A DNA stretch of 64,000 bases from Dactylorhiza incarnata (taxonomy: Eukaryota > Streptophyta > Magnoliopsida > Asparagales > Orchidaceae): NCBI GenBank assembly GCA_033032865.1, contig JAWHQI010000005.1:8766001-8830000 (forward strand), given 5' to 3'. A model generated the notes under the pieces. The model saw only the letters and a list, made by a program, of their open reading frames with translations. It was not told the origin of the DNA and searched no databases. Of the stretch, positions 1 to 10,593 are shown piece after piece. The translations under genes and the position numbers were made by a program. Each line of letters begins with the position of its first letter. Position 1 is the stretch's first letter.

Positions 1-1000
1 AATAGATAAGTGTTTTAAGCAAGCGGAAGATTATACGAAATATCTTTTTATAAGCATGAAAATCATAATTATAAATATGAGTTTAAGTTCAAAATATAAA
101 GATGTTGCAACCTTCTTGAAATATATATATCAAAGCATGATAAATAAAACAATGTTCATAGTAATTTGAAAGAATAAATTTTAACATTGTAAATAATTCT
201 AAATAATAGAATTCATTCACGCTTGATATTAACAATAAAGATCATACAGTTTTTTTGTTGTTTTGAAAAATTTTAATGAAATAAAAATAGAAAAATCACA
301 AAAACATATTTTTGTATTTTTCATAATAAAAATAAAACAAAAATGACAAATATCAGAAATACAAAACAAAGTAGTACATATAGAATACAATATTTTTAAT
401 TATTTTTAGAATTTTTGAAAAACAGGAAAATCACAAACCCACGCTAGTGCCTGCGCTAGTGCCTGCGCGGGAAATAGTACATGATTTTTTGAGAAATTTA
501 AACTTTCAAATTTTGATTTTGATTAAGTGTCCTTAGAGTAGTTCCATGCAAAAATTTCAGAATTTTTGGAGATCTATAGGTGGATCATAATTTGCAGGAA
601 GCTTTGCCTTTTTCAAATACATGTGTTTTACAAAAATCATTTAATCATAAAAAAGATAAATTATGCAAACACAAGAGGACATTTTTGAATAACCCAAAAT
701 ATGCATGAATTAAGTGATAAGTAAATAAAACGTTCATGCAGTGAGAAATATAAGTATGTCTTAAGATTAAAACCTACCCTAACTAAATGTCTACACCCTA
801 TCCCCGTACTAAGTGACGGATGGGCATGAGGAGTTGCACACATGCCATAAGTTGGGGTGTTAATCCCATATGCACACACTAGAGAACGCTCAACCTAGCA
901 CTCTTTCCCCCCAGTGCCTCGCAAGGCCCCACTGGAACCCTCCCCGGTTAAGGACTAGGACATGACTTAGAGGTTAGGTCTCTAATGCATAGAACCCTAC
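1..1000. repeat. Tail of a preceding 4-kb tandem unit
   Basis: This stretch matches the last ~1 kb of the unit that follows (about 4085-5091) and of the next one (about 8150-9154), differing by scattered substitutions and small indels. It corresponds to the AT-rich 3' non-coding interior of the copia piece inside the unit, plus a moderately GC-rich block (about 890-1000). It contains no convincing coding region. It shows that the tandem array extends beyond the left edge of the window. Confidence 0.85.
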
Positions 1001-1300
1001 TGTAACGCCCCTGGTTTTTCGTTAATTATTTTGTGTGCCGCTGTGGCATAATTTTGGCGTAAGGGCGTTGCGTCATCTCGTCGGGTTTAGTTTTGGGCCT
1101 TAGCTTAATTAAAGTATGTAATTTGGATTCGTAGCGCCGAATTTCAGTTTAGGTGCGAATTTCGTAGAAGTCCGAGGTGATTTAGTCGCCCTCGTAATTT
1201 AAATAGAATGGGAGAATTATTATGTAATTATTACATTTATTATTTTTGCATGAAATTCTTCGAGTGTTTTCGTCGAGAGGTACGTTCGACAAATTCGAAG
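1001..1300 (+). mobile_element. TGTAACGCCC-type LTR start (fragment)
   Basis: The block opens with TGTAACGCCCCTGG, the style of 5' end typical of many plant Ty3/gypsy LTRs, and continues as AT-rich LTR-like sequence until the minisatellite. The same block begins at 5092, 9155 and 15907, always preceded by CCTAC. No matching LTR end, primer site or target duplication is visible, so it is called a fragment by resemblance only. It may be a truncated solo LTR that forms one edge of the 4-kb unit. Confidence 0.45.
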
Positions 1301-1304
1301 AAGA

Positions 1305-1582
1305 GCTGCGTTCGACGAACTCGAGCAGCTGCGTTCGACGAACTCGAGCAGCTGCGTTCGACGAACTCGAGCAGCTGCGTTCGACGAACTCGAGCAGCTG
1401 CGTTCGACGAACTCGAGCAGCTGCGTTCGACGAACTCGAGCAGCTGCGTTCGACGAACTCGAATAGCTGCATTCGACGAACTCGAGCAGCTGCGTTCGAC
1501 GAACTCGAGCAGTTGCGTTCGATGAACTCGAACAGCTGCGTTCGAAGAACTTGAATAACTGCGTTCGACGAACTTGAACGCA
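1305..1582. repeat. 23-bp minisatellite, unit A (12 copies)
   Basis: Twelve direct copies at exactly 23-bp spacing (starts 1308, 1331, 1354 and onward to 1561), with core GTTCGACGAACTCGAGCAG. The core holds the palindromes TTCGACGAA-like, CTCGAG and CAGCTG. Because 23 is not a multiple of three and the unit has no stop in any frame, all six frames stay open and read as 23-residue repeats. These ORFs are therefore not evidence of a protein. A diverged extra copy begins near 1281. Substitutions concentrate in the last four copies. Confidence 0.95.
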
Positions 1583-1689
1583 ATTGTATGTGCCATTGTA
1601 TGTGCAAAAAAAAATTATATGTGCCATTTTTTGGACAACGAAATTAGCCGGAAGAAGAGGAAATAGAAGTAAGACATGGAGGAAAGTAC

Positions 1690-2039
1690 TTGTCCTGGTC
1701 CCCCTCATAGAAGAACATAGCAAAAGGGACGCGGAAGAAAATGAGGACGGCGTCAATAATGTACACGACGAGCCACAATGTCTTCATCGGGAGAGTGAGA
1801 TTGCAGGAGCCGTTATAAATGGCGTGGCGGCAGGCCTGTCGGTTGGCCACATCGGCGGGAAGCATCAATATTGAGATGACGGCGATGGAGAGACCGAGAA
1901 CGACGACGAACTTGGGCAAGTAGGCCTGGTTCTTGTCGTCAGGGTGCTGGTAGTTTACCAACAGATAGACATTGAAGAGCAGCACAAGCACGCATACCAC
2001 GACGGCCACAACCACAAGAGCCAAGTTGAAATCCCCCAT
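1690..2039 (-). pseudogene. LMBR1/LIMR-family membrane protein, exon 1 fragment (copy A)
   Basis: The minus-strand reading frame from ATG at 2039 encodes about 116 residues that I recognise as the N-terminus of the plant LIMR/LMBR1-like (LMBD1-related) multi-pass membrane protein: start MGDFNLALVVV, then NYQHPDD, PADVANRQACRHAIYNG and PFAMFFYEGDQDK. Three hydrophobic segments are visible (residues about 6-28, 44-60, 88-110). The exon stops at 1690, where a GTACTT donor splits the Lys codon. Beyond it lies intron-like sequence and the minisatellite, and the remaining exons are absent. It is thus a truncated gene copy. The frame is intact, so expression of a short product cannot be excluded. 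Confidence 0.85.
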
Positions 2040-2469
2040 CGTTTCCCCTCGTGGTTGCCGGATCTAGATCCGGCTCTTCTTTGATATCACCTTTCTTCGT
2101 ACTTTGCAAGCCACTTTTCTCCTGATTCCTTCCAATACGGCCCTTGAGTATCCCTCGTCTTCCTCTTCTTCCCGCGAGCTTTCCTCTTTCGTGTTCTTTC
2201 GATTCAGCAGGGAGCGTAATCGGTTAAAAACTCCAACCCCCCACTCTTTCTCGGCGCTGCTCGGTTTCTAATGGAGGGATGTAGTGCTTGACCTGGCCGC
2301 AGTAGCGAACAAATTTCCAGGTTGGCAAACGAACGGGTTACTCCAACCACGGTAGAATTGAGACGAATCAAATTAGACCTCTATGGATCGATTACAAACT
2401 TTAATGAGCATTTTTGCTTTGTTTTAGGTTTTGTTTGGAAGGCGGTTTTAGGTTGAGTGGTGTTATAGG
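2040..2469 (-). promoter_or_regulatory. 5' UTR and upstream flank of the LMBR1-like copy A
   Basis: Between the ATG and the copia LTR lies 430 bp that is CT-rich on the plus strand (2130-2200) and looks like the 5' UTR and proximal promoter of the captured gene, carried along in every unit (also 6078-6509 and 10164-10593). No clear TATA box was seen. The copia LTR begins abruptly at 2470, so the original promoter may be cut there. Confidence 0.5.
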
Positions 2470-3324
2470 TGTTGGATCGATAGACGCTCTTAGAGGGGGG
2501 TGAATAAGGGAATAAAAATCTTTTTATAATTTTAAAAAAATTACTAAATTGTTTTATAATAGGAGAAGGCAAAATAACAATTTAGTTAAATTAAGAGAAT
2601 ATCATAATAACCAGGTTTAGAAACAAGTACTAAATTGTTTTACGATGAAAGAGATTGAAATAAATAATTTAGATAAAGTACTTAGAATTGTAAACTCAAT
2701 AACCAATGTTTTAGAGATTATGCCAAAGAAGAGAAAACAAGTAAACACACATAGAAACATGATTTATTTATATAAAAAGGTGTTTACATAAATTTGATTT
2801 CAATATCTCTAGAAATCGGAGGCGCACAAATGAAAATATCTTTTCCTTTTCTATACCGACTTGTATCCCCAAAAATCGGTTGACTTTAGCCAATCCTTCT
2901 CCGGATATGGCCTCAAGCCGCTCTAGCCAATCCTTCCCCGGATATGGCCTCGAGCGCCCCCTAGATCTAATATCCTAGACCTAGTCGCCGACTCACGCGG
3001 CGAATTACCCCCTAAGCCGCGCAAGGACCTAGTCGCCAACACAAGGCGAATTCTCTAAACGGTTACAAAATGAAATGAAATGTAAATAATGATAACATTA
3101 ATAGAAACTCCCTATATGAGATCTTCTGAAGTTGGAGATGAAAGATCGATGTAGTATGAGCGAGGTCAAAGCGATCGTCCTTCGGATGTAGCGTGACGTA
3201 GTCCTCCTCTAGAATTCTCCTTAAGCTTTTTGTGGGAGATCCATCTTCGGCAGCATAACATCAATGGAATTTTGGCACTTGCAATCTCTCTAGGATGGAT
3301 AGCCAAAACGAGAAAGAAAGCTCC

Positions 3325-3332
3325 AATTTATA
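3325..3332 (-). promoter_or_regulatory. TATA box of copia LTR, unit A
   Basis: TATAAATT on the minus strand, directly downstream (element orientation) of the TAGCGCC array. The equivalent site is TGTAAATT in unit B (about 7372-7379), a mutated box, and intact again in unit C (about 11456-11463). Confidence 0.55.
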
Positions 3333-3340
3333 GAACTTCT

Positions 3341-3515
3341 CGCTAGTGCCTGCGGTAGCTCCTAGCGCCTGCGATAGCGATCGTGTAGAAGCGGTTACGA
3401 AACCGTCGGTGGCGTGGTGTTGTGCACGAATTTGAGCTAGCGCCAGGCGGTAGCGCTAGCGGTAGCGCTAGCGATAGCGGTAGCGCCAGGCGGGATCCCT
3501 AGCGCTGGCGGTAGT
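3341..3515. repeat. GCTAGCGCC / AGGCGGTAGCG short-repeat array
   Basis: Irregular short repeats built from TAGCGCCAGGCGGTAGCG-like words and the palindromes GCTAGC and AGCGCT, strongly GC-rich within AT-rich DNA. Unit B has an expanded version (7388-7600) and unit C a contracted one (11475-11600), which accounts for most of the LTR length differences (1198, 1242, 1159 bp). Confidence 0.8.
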
Positions 3516-3667
3516 GCATTCTTCCAGATGTTGATTTCATGCTGCCTTCTACCTGTGGAGTATTGCACCTATAATTCCTGCACACTATAAACACACTACA
3601 AGTAAGATCAAATACAATATGGGATTTGTTATTCTCAAATAAAGGGATGTGACACACATGTCCAACA

Positions 3668-5091
3668 ATCTCCCCCTTTTGATAATAACAAATCCTCTTA
3701 GCAAGAAATCAACATTAGTGTTTATAGTATATGATAAGCATAATAATAGTGCAATTATAGTATATGATAAGCATGAGAAATGTGCATACTCCTCCTATCT
3801 TAATGCCCCCTTATATAAATGCAATTTATGTTTTACTTCCCCTACATGAATTAAGTCTCCCCTTAATCTTCTAGATTTCTTCTCTAGATTTTTTCAATTA
3901 ATCTCCCCTTTTTGGTATTATCAAAAGAAGGCGGGGTGATGGTAGTAAGGAGGCATTCTTTATAAATGATAAATCATGATCGAGCTTTTGTAATATAGAT
4001 AATGATAAAGAGTTTAATCATAGTGTTGAAAAGATTTAAAATAAAAAGATAAGAGTTGTAAGCATAATATTGAAAAGATTTCAAATAAATAGATAAGAGT
4101 TTTAAGCAAGCAGAAGATTATAAGAAACATCTTTTTATAAGCATGAAAATCACAATTATAAATATGAGTTTAAGTTCAAAATATAAAGATGTTGCAACCT
4201 TTTTGAAATAGATATATCAAAGTATGATAAACAAAACAATGTTCATAGTAATTTGAATGAATAAATTTTAACATTGTAAATAATTCTAAATAATAGAATT
4301 CATTCATGATTGATATTAACAATAAAGATCATACAGTTTTTTTGTGTTGTTTTGAAAATTTTTAATGAAATAAAAACAGAAAAATCACAAAAACTTATTT
4401 TTGTATTTTTCATAATAAAAATAAAAGAAAAATGACAAATGTCAGAAATACAAAACAAAGCAGTGCATATAGACTAAAATATTTTTAATGATTTTTAGAA
4501 ATTTTGAAAAACAGGAAAATCACAAACCCACGCTAGCGTCGGTGCTAGTGCTAGCACGGGAAACAGTACATGATTTTTTGAGAAATTTAAATTTTCAATT
4601 TTTGATTTTGATTAAGTGTCCTTAGAGTAGTTCCATGCAAAAATTTCAGAATTTTTGGAGATCTCTAGGTGGATCATAATTTGCATGAAACTTTGCCTTT
4701 TTCAAATACATGTGTTTTACAAAAACCATTTAATCATAAAAAAAAAGATAAATTATGTAAACACAAGAGGACATTTTTGAATAACCCAAAATATGCATGA
4801 ATTAAGTGATAAGTAAATAAAACGTTCATGCAGTGAGAAATATAAGTATGTCTTAAGATTAAAAACTACTCATACTAAATGTCTACACTCTAGCCCCGTA
4901 CTAAGTGACGGATGAGCATGAGGAGCTGCACACATGCCATAGGTTGGGGTATTAATCTCATATGCACACACTAGAGAACGCTCAACCTAGCACTCTTTCC
5001 CCCCAGTGCCTCGCAAGGCCCCACTGGAACCCTCCCCGGTTAAGGACAAGACATGACTTAGAGGTTAGGTCTCTAATGCATACAACCCTAC
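3668..5091 (-). mobile_element. Copia polypurine tract and 3' non-coding interior, unit A
   Basis: After the polypurine tract (3671-3680) the sequence keeps the pattern seen beside the outer copia LTR at 17991 onward: GATAATAACAAATCC, repeated TATATGATAAGCATGATAA words and short CCCCCT blocks. It is AT-rich and has no pol-like coding sequence. The last ~220 bp (about 4870-5091) are more GC-rich, with CTCGCAAGGCCCCACTGG. The copia piece is therefore a 3' end only, with no gag-pol or 5' LTR in the unit. Confidence 0.65.
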
Positions 5092-5389
5092 TGTAACGCC
5101 CCTGGTTTTTCGTTAATTATTTTGCGTGTCGTTGTGGCGTAATTTTGGCGTAAGGGAGTTACGTTATCTCGTCGGGTTTAGTTTTGGGCCTTAACATAGA
5201 TAAAGTATGTAATTTGGATTCGTAGCACCGAATTTCAGTTTAGGTGCGAATTTCGTAGAAGTTTGAGGTGATTTAGTCGCCCTCGTAGTTTAATGGGAGA
5301 ATTATTATGTAATTATTACATTTATTATTTTTGCATAAAATTCTCGAGTGTTTTCGGCGAGAGGTACGTTCGACGAATTCGAAGAAGAG

Positions 5390-5622
5390 CTGCGTTCGAC
5401 GAACTCGAGCAGCTTCGTTCGACGAACTCGAGCAGCTGCGTTCGACGAACTCGAGCAGCTGCATACGACGAACTCGAGCAGCTGCGTTCGACGAACTCGA
5501 CCAGCTGCGTTCGACGAACTCGACCAGTTGCATTCGACGAACTCGAGCAGCTGCGTTCGACGAACTCGAACAGCTGCGTTCGACGAACTCGAACAACTGC
5601 GTTCGACGAACTCGAACGCAAA
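5390..5622. repeat. 23-bp minisatellite, unit B (10 copies)
   Basis: Ten copies at 23-bp spacing (starts 5392 to 5599), same core as unit A. Some copies carry TCGACCAG instead of TCGAGCAG. The open frames on both strands are a by-product of the repeat. Confidence 0.95.
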
Positions 5623-5727
5623 TGTACGTGCCATTGTATGGGCAAAAAAAAATTGTATGTGCCATTTTTTGAACAACGAAATTAGCCGGAAGAAGAGGAA
5701 ATAGAAGTAAGACATGGAGGAAAGTAC

Positions 5728-6077
5728 TTGTCCTGGTCCCCCTCATAGAAGAATATTGCAAAGGGAACACAGAAGAAAATGAGGACGACGTCAATAATGC
5801 ACACGACGAGCCACATCGTCTTCATCGGGAGCGTGAGATTGCAGGAGCCGTTATAAATTGCGTGGCGGCAGGCCTGTCGGTTGGCCACATCGGCGGGAAG
5901 CATCAATGTTGAGATGACGGCGATGGAGAGACCGACAACGACGACGAACTTGGGCAAGTAGGCCTGGTTCTTGTCGTCAGGGTGCTGGTAGTTTACCAAC
6001 AGATAGACATTGAAGAGCAGCACAAGCACGCATACCATGATGGCCACAACCACAAGAGCCAAGTTGAAATCCCCCAT
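5728..6077 (-). pseudogene. LMBR1/LIMR-family membrane protein, exon 1 fragment (copy B)
   Basis: Same 350-bp exon with ATG at 6077 and a GTACTT donor after 5728. By eye it differs from copy A at about 16 of 350 positions, with about nine amino-acid changes, including Arg to Cys near residue 106 and Tyr to Cys near residue 96. There is no indel or stop. The substitution mix suggests relaxed rather than strong constraint. The downstream exons are absent here too. Confidence 0.85.
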
Positions 6078-6509
6078 TATTTCCCCTCGTGGTTGCCGGA
6101 ACTAGATCCAGTTCTTCTTTGATCTCACATTTCTTCGTACTTTGCAAGCCTCTTTCCTCCTGATTCCTTCCAATACGGCCCTTGAGTATCCCTCGTCTTC
6201 CTCTTCTTCCCGCGAGCTTTCCTCTTTCTTTTTCATTCGATTAAGCGGGGAGCGTAACCGGTTAAAAACTCCAACCCCCCACGCTTTCTCGGCGCTGCTC
6301 GGTTTCTAACGGAGGGATGTAATGCTTGACCTGGGCGCAAGTAGCGAAAAAATTTTCAGGTTTGCAAACGAACGGGTTACTCCAGCCAAGGTAGAATTGA
6401 GACGAATCAAATTAGACCTCTATGGATCGATTACAAACTTTAATGAGCATGATTGATTTGGTTTTATGTTTTGTTTGGAAGGAGGTTTTAGGTTGAGTGG
6501 TGTTATAGG

Positions 6510-7751
6510 TGTTGGATCGATAGGCGCTCTTAGAGGGGGGGGGGGGGGGTGAATAAGGGAATAAAAATCTTTTTATAATTTTAAGAAAATTACTAAATTG
6601 TTTTATAATAGGAGAAGACAAAATAACAATTTAGTTAAATTAAGAGAATATCATAATAACCAAGTTTAGAAACAAGTTTTAAATTGTTTTACGATGAAAG
6701 AGATTGAAATAAACAATTTAGATAAAGTATTTAGAATTGTAAACTCAATAACCAATATTTTAGAGATTATGCCAAAGAAGAGAAATCAAGTAAACACATA
6801 TAGAGACATGATTGTATTTATATAAAAAGGTGTTTACATAAATTTGATTTCAATATCGCTAGAAATCGAAGGCGTACAAATGAAAATATCTTTTCCTTTT
6901 CTATACCGACTTGTATCCCCACAAACCGGTTGACTTTAGCAATCCTTCCCCGGATATGGCCTCAAGCCGCTCTAGCCAATCCTTCCCCGGATATGGCCTC
7001 GAGCACCCCTAGATCTAATCTCCTAGACCTAGTCGTCAACTCATGCGCCGAATTACCCCCTAAGCCGCACAAGGACCTAGTCGCCAACACAAGGCAAATT
7101 CTCTAAACGGTTACAAAATGAAATTAAATGTAAATAATGATAACAACAATAGAAACTCCCTATATGAGATCTTCTGAAGTTGGAGATGAAGGATCACAGT
7201 AGTATGAGCGAGGTCAAAGCGATCCTCCTTCGGATGTAGCGTAACGTAGTCTTCCTCCAGAATTCTCCTTAAGCTTTTTGTGGGAGATCCATCTTCGGCA
7301 GCATAACAACAATGAAATTTTGGCACTTGCAATCTCTCTATGATGGATAGCCAAAACGAGAAAGAAAGCTCCAATTTACAGAACTTCTCGCTAGCGCCTG
7401 CGGTAGCTCCTAGCGCCTGCGGTAGCGATCGTGTAGAAGCGGTTTCGAAACCGTCGGCGGCGGCGCGTTGTGCACGAACTTGAGCTAGCGCCAGGCGGTA
7501 GCGCTGGCGGTAGCGCTGGCGGTAGTGCTAGAGCTGGCGGTAGTGCTAGAGCTGGCGATAGCGCTAGCGCCAGGCGGTATCCCTAGCGCTGGCGGTAGTG
7601 CATTCTTCCAGATGTTGATTTCATGATGCCTTCTACCTGTGGAGTATTGCACCTATAGTTCCTGCACACTATAAATAAACTACAAGCAAGATCAAATACA
7701 ATATGGGATTTGTTATTCTCAAATAAAGGGATGTGACACACATGTCCAACA
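6510..7751 (-). mobile_element. Copia LTR, unit B (1242 bp)
   Basis: TGTTGGATCGATAG to CATGTCCAACA, with an expanded GC-rich array (7388-7600, including repeated GTAGTGCTAGAGCTGGCG) and a mutated TATA box (TGTAAATT). The polypurine tract follows but is altered (CCTCTCCCTTTT). Confidence 0.8.
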
Positions 7752-9154
7752 ACCTCTCCCTTTTGATAATAACAAATCCTCTTAGCAAGAAATCAACATT
7801 AGTGTTTATAGTATATGATAAGCATGATAATAGTGCAACTATAGTATATGATAAGCATGAGAAATGTGCATACTCCCCCTATCTTCATGCTCCCCCTACA
7901 TAAATGCAATTTATGTTTTACTTCCCCTACATGAATTAAGTCTCCCCTTAATCTTCTAGATTTCTTCTCTAGATTTCTTCAATTAATCTCTCCCTTTTGG
8001 TATTATCAAAAGAAGGTGAGGGTGAGGGTAGTAAGGAGGCATTCTTTATAAATGATAAATCATGATCGAGCTTTTGTAATATAGATAATGATAAAGAGTT
8101 TAATCATAGTGTTGAAAAGATTTTAAATAAAAAGATAAGAGTTGTAAGCATAATATTGAAAAGATTTCAAATAAATAGATAAGAGTTTTAAGCAAGCGGA
8201 AGATTATAAGAAATATCTTTGTATAAGCATGAAAATCATAATTATAAATATGAGTTTAAGTTCAAAATATAAAGATGTTGCAACCTTTTTGAAATAGATA
8301 TATCAAAATATGATAAACAAAACAATGTTCATAGTAAATTGAAAGAATAAATTTTAACATTATAAATAATTCTAAATAATAGAATTCATTCATGCTTGAT
8401 ATTAACAATAAAGATCATACAGTTTTTTTGTTTTTTTGAAATTTTTTACTGAAATAAAAACTGAAAAATCACAAAAACATATTTTTGTATTTTTCATAAT
8501 AAAAATAAAACAAAAATGACAAATGTCAGAAATACAAAATAAAGTAGTACATATAGACTAAAATATTTTTAATGATTTTTAGAAATTTTGAAAAACAGGA
8601 AAATCAAAAACCCACGCTAGCGCGGGAAACAGTACATGATTTTTTGAGAAATTTAAATTTTCAATTTTCAATTTTGATTAAGTGTCCTTAGAGTAGTTCC
8701 ATGCAAAAATTTCAGAATTTTTGGAGATCTCTAGGTGGATCATAATTTGCACGAAACTTTGCCTTTTTCAAATACATGTGTTTTACAAAAACCATTTAAT
8801 CATAAAAAATATAAATTATGCAAACATAAGAGGACATTTTTGAATAACCCAAAATATGCATGAATTAAGTGATAAGTAAATAAAATGTTCATGCAGTGAG
8901 AAATATAAGTATGTCTTAAGATTAAAAACTAGCCAGACTAAATGTCTACACCCTAGCCCCGTACTAAGTGACAGATGGGCATAAGGTGCTGCACACATGC
9001 CATAAGTTGGGGTGTTAATCCCATATGCACGCACTAGAGAACGCTCAACCTAGCACTCTTTCCCCCCAGTGCCTCGCAAGGCCCCACTGGAACCCTCCCC
9101 GGTTAAGGACAAGACATGACTTAGAGGTTAGATCTCTAATGCATACAACCCTAC
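7752..9154 (-). mobile_element. Copia 3' non-coding interior, unit B
   Basis: Counterpart of 3668-5091. It is AT-rich with no coding sequence recognised. A short block near 8612-8632 has lost repeats present in unit A (4528-4560). Confidence 0.65.
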
Positions 9155-9452
9155 TGTAACGCCCCTGGTTTTTCGTTAATTATTTTGCGTGCCGCTGTGG
9201 TGTAATTTTGGCGTAGGGGCGTTACGTCATCTCGTCGGGTTTAGTTTTAGGCCTTAGCTTAGTTAAAGTATGTAATTTGGATTCGTAGCGCCGAATTTCA
9301 GTTTATGTGCGAATTTCGTAGAAGTTTGAGGTGATTTAGTCGCCCTTGTAGTTTAATGGGAGAATTATTATGTAATTATTACATTTATTATTTTTGCATG
9401 AAATTCTTCGAGTGTTTTCAGCGAGAGGTACGTTCGACGAATTCAAAGAAGA

Positions 9453-9710
9453 GCTGCGTTCGACGAACTCGAACAACTGCGTTCGACGAACTCAAACAGC
9501 TACGTTCGACGAACTCGAGCAGCTGCGTTCGACGAACTCGAACAGCTGCGTTCGACGAACTCGAGCAGCTGCGTTCGACGAACTCGAGCAGCTGCGTTCG
9601 ACGAACTCGAGCAGCTGCGTCCGACGAACTCGAGCAGCTACGTTCGACGAACTCGAGCAGCTGCGTTCGACGAACTCGAATAGCTGCGTTCGACGAACTC
9701 GAATGCAATT
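9453..9710. repeat. 23-bp minisatellite, unit C (11 copies)
   Basis: Eleven copies at 23-bp spacing (starts 9456 to 9686) with the same core. Variants include TACGTTCGACG and GCGTCCGACG. Confidence 0.95.
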
Positions 9711-9813
9711 GTATGTGCCATTGTATGTGCAAAAAAATTTGTATGTTCCATTTTTTGAACAACGAAATTAGCCGGAAGAAGAGGAAATAGAAGTAAGACA
9801 TGGAGGAAAGTAC

Positions 9814-10163
9814 TTGTCCTGGTCCCCCTTATAGAAGAACATAGCAAAGGGGACGCAGAGGAAAACGAGGACGGCGTCAATAATGTACACGACGAGCCAC
9901 AGTGTCTTCATTGGGAGCGTGAGATTGCAGGAGCCGTTATAAATGTCGTGGCGGCAGGCCTGCCGGTTGGCCACATCGGCGGGAAGCATCAATATTGAGA
10001 TGACGACGATGGAGAGACTGAGAACGACGACGAACTTGGGAAAGTAGGCCTGGTTCTTGTCGTCAGGGTGCTGGTAGTTTACCAACAGATAGACATTGAA
10101 GAGCAGCACAAGCACGCATATCACGATGGCCACAACCACAAGAGCCAAGTTGAAATCCCCCAT
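9814..10163 (-). pseudogene. LMBR1/LIMR-family membrane protein, exon 1 fragment (copy C)
   Basis: Third copy of the 350-bp exon, ATG at 10163, donor after 9814. The frame is intact, with its own replacements (for example Gly to Ser in the second hydrophobic segment and Glu to Lys in the YEGDQDK motif). Together with A and B this shows three open copies, none with a downstream exon. Confidence 0.85.
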
Positions 10164-10593
10164 CGTTTCCCCTCGTGGTTGCCGGATCTAGATCGGCTCT
10201 TCTTTGATCTCAACTTTCTTCGTACTTTGGAAGCCTCTTTCATCCAGATTCCTTCCAATACGGCCCTTGAGTATCCCTCGTCTTCCTCTTCTTCCCGTGA
10301 GCTTTCCTCTTTTGTGTTCTTTCGATCAGCGGGGAGCGTAACCGGTTAAAAACTCCAACCACCCCACTCTTTCTCGGCGCTGCTCGGTTTCTAACGGAGG
10401 GATGTAGTGCTTGACCTGGCGGCAGTAGCGAACAAATTTCCAGGTTGGCAAACGAACGGGTTACTCCAGCCAAGGTAGAATTGAGACGAATCAAATTAGA
10501 CCTCTATGGATCGATTACAAACTTTAATGAGCATGATTGCTTTGGTTTTAGGTTTTGTTTGGAAGGCATTTTTAGGTTGAGTGGTGTTATTAG

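Larger units (their letters stand above)
2470..3667 (-). mobile_element. Copia LTR, unit A (1198 bp)
   Basis: The block starts TGTTGGATCGATAG and ends CATGTCCAACA. Right after it, on the minus strand, is a polypurine tract (complement of TCCCCCTTTT at 3671-3680), so this is the 3' LTR of a minus-strand copia element. It is related to the outer element at 16.5-40.5 kb: both share the LTR ends, the polypurine tract and a conserved core with CCTAGTCGCC, GGCGAATTACCCC and AAGCCGC (2980-3060 here). A TATA box (3325-3332) is preceded in element orientation by a GC-rich repeat array. Confidence 0.8.
1001..5091. repeat. Macro-tandem unit A (4091 bp)
   Basis: First complete unit of a head-to-tail array. 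Order from left: start of a TGTAACGCCC LTR-like sequence, 23-bp minisatellite, intron start and exon 1 of an LMBR1/LIMR-like gene on the minus strand, its 5' flank, a minus-strand copia LTR, a polypurine tract and the copia 3' non-coding interior. The same order recurs from 5092 and 9155. Copies are visually about 95% identical, with different minisatellite and LTR repeat counts. All internal junctions are shared, so the chimera formed before it was amplified. Confidence 0.9.
5092..9154. repeat. Macro-tandem unit B (4063 bp)
   Basis: Second complete unit, same order and junctions as unit A. Sub-parts: LTR-like start 5092-5385, minisatellite 5390-5622, LMBR1-like exon 5728-6077, 5' flank 6078-6509, copia LTR 6510-7751, copia tail 7752-9154. 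It carries a 15-G run at 6535-6549 just inside the copia LTR, where unit A has only six Gs. Confidence 0.9.

Noticed and set aside
661..879. 72-codon minus frame, recurring at 8816-9034
   Set aside because: Recurs only because the tandem unit is repeated; in the middle unit it is disrupted and no motif is seen.
1182..1756. Overlapping open frames on both strands with RRTRAAAFDELEQ or SSSSNAAARVRRT repeats (also at 5273-5794, 9356-9801, 16088-16586)
   Set aside because: They are read from a stop-free 23-bp minisatellite in every frame; period and codon frame do not agree and no known domain exists.
7111..7374. Minus frame in the unit copia LTR (also 11197-11775)
   Set aside because: Non-coding U5/R part of an LTR; frame differs between copies.
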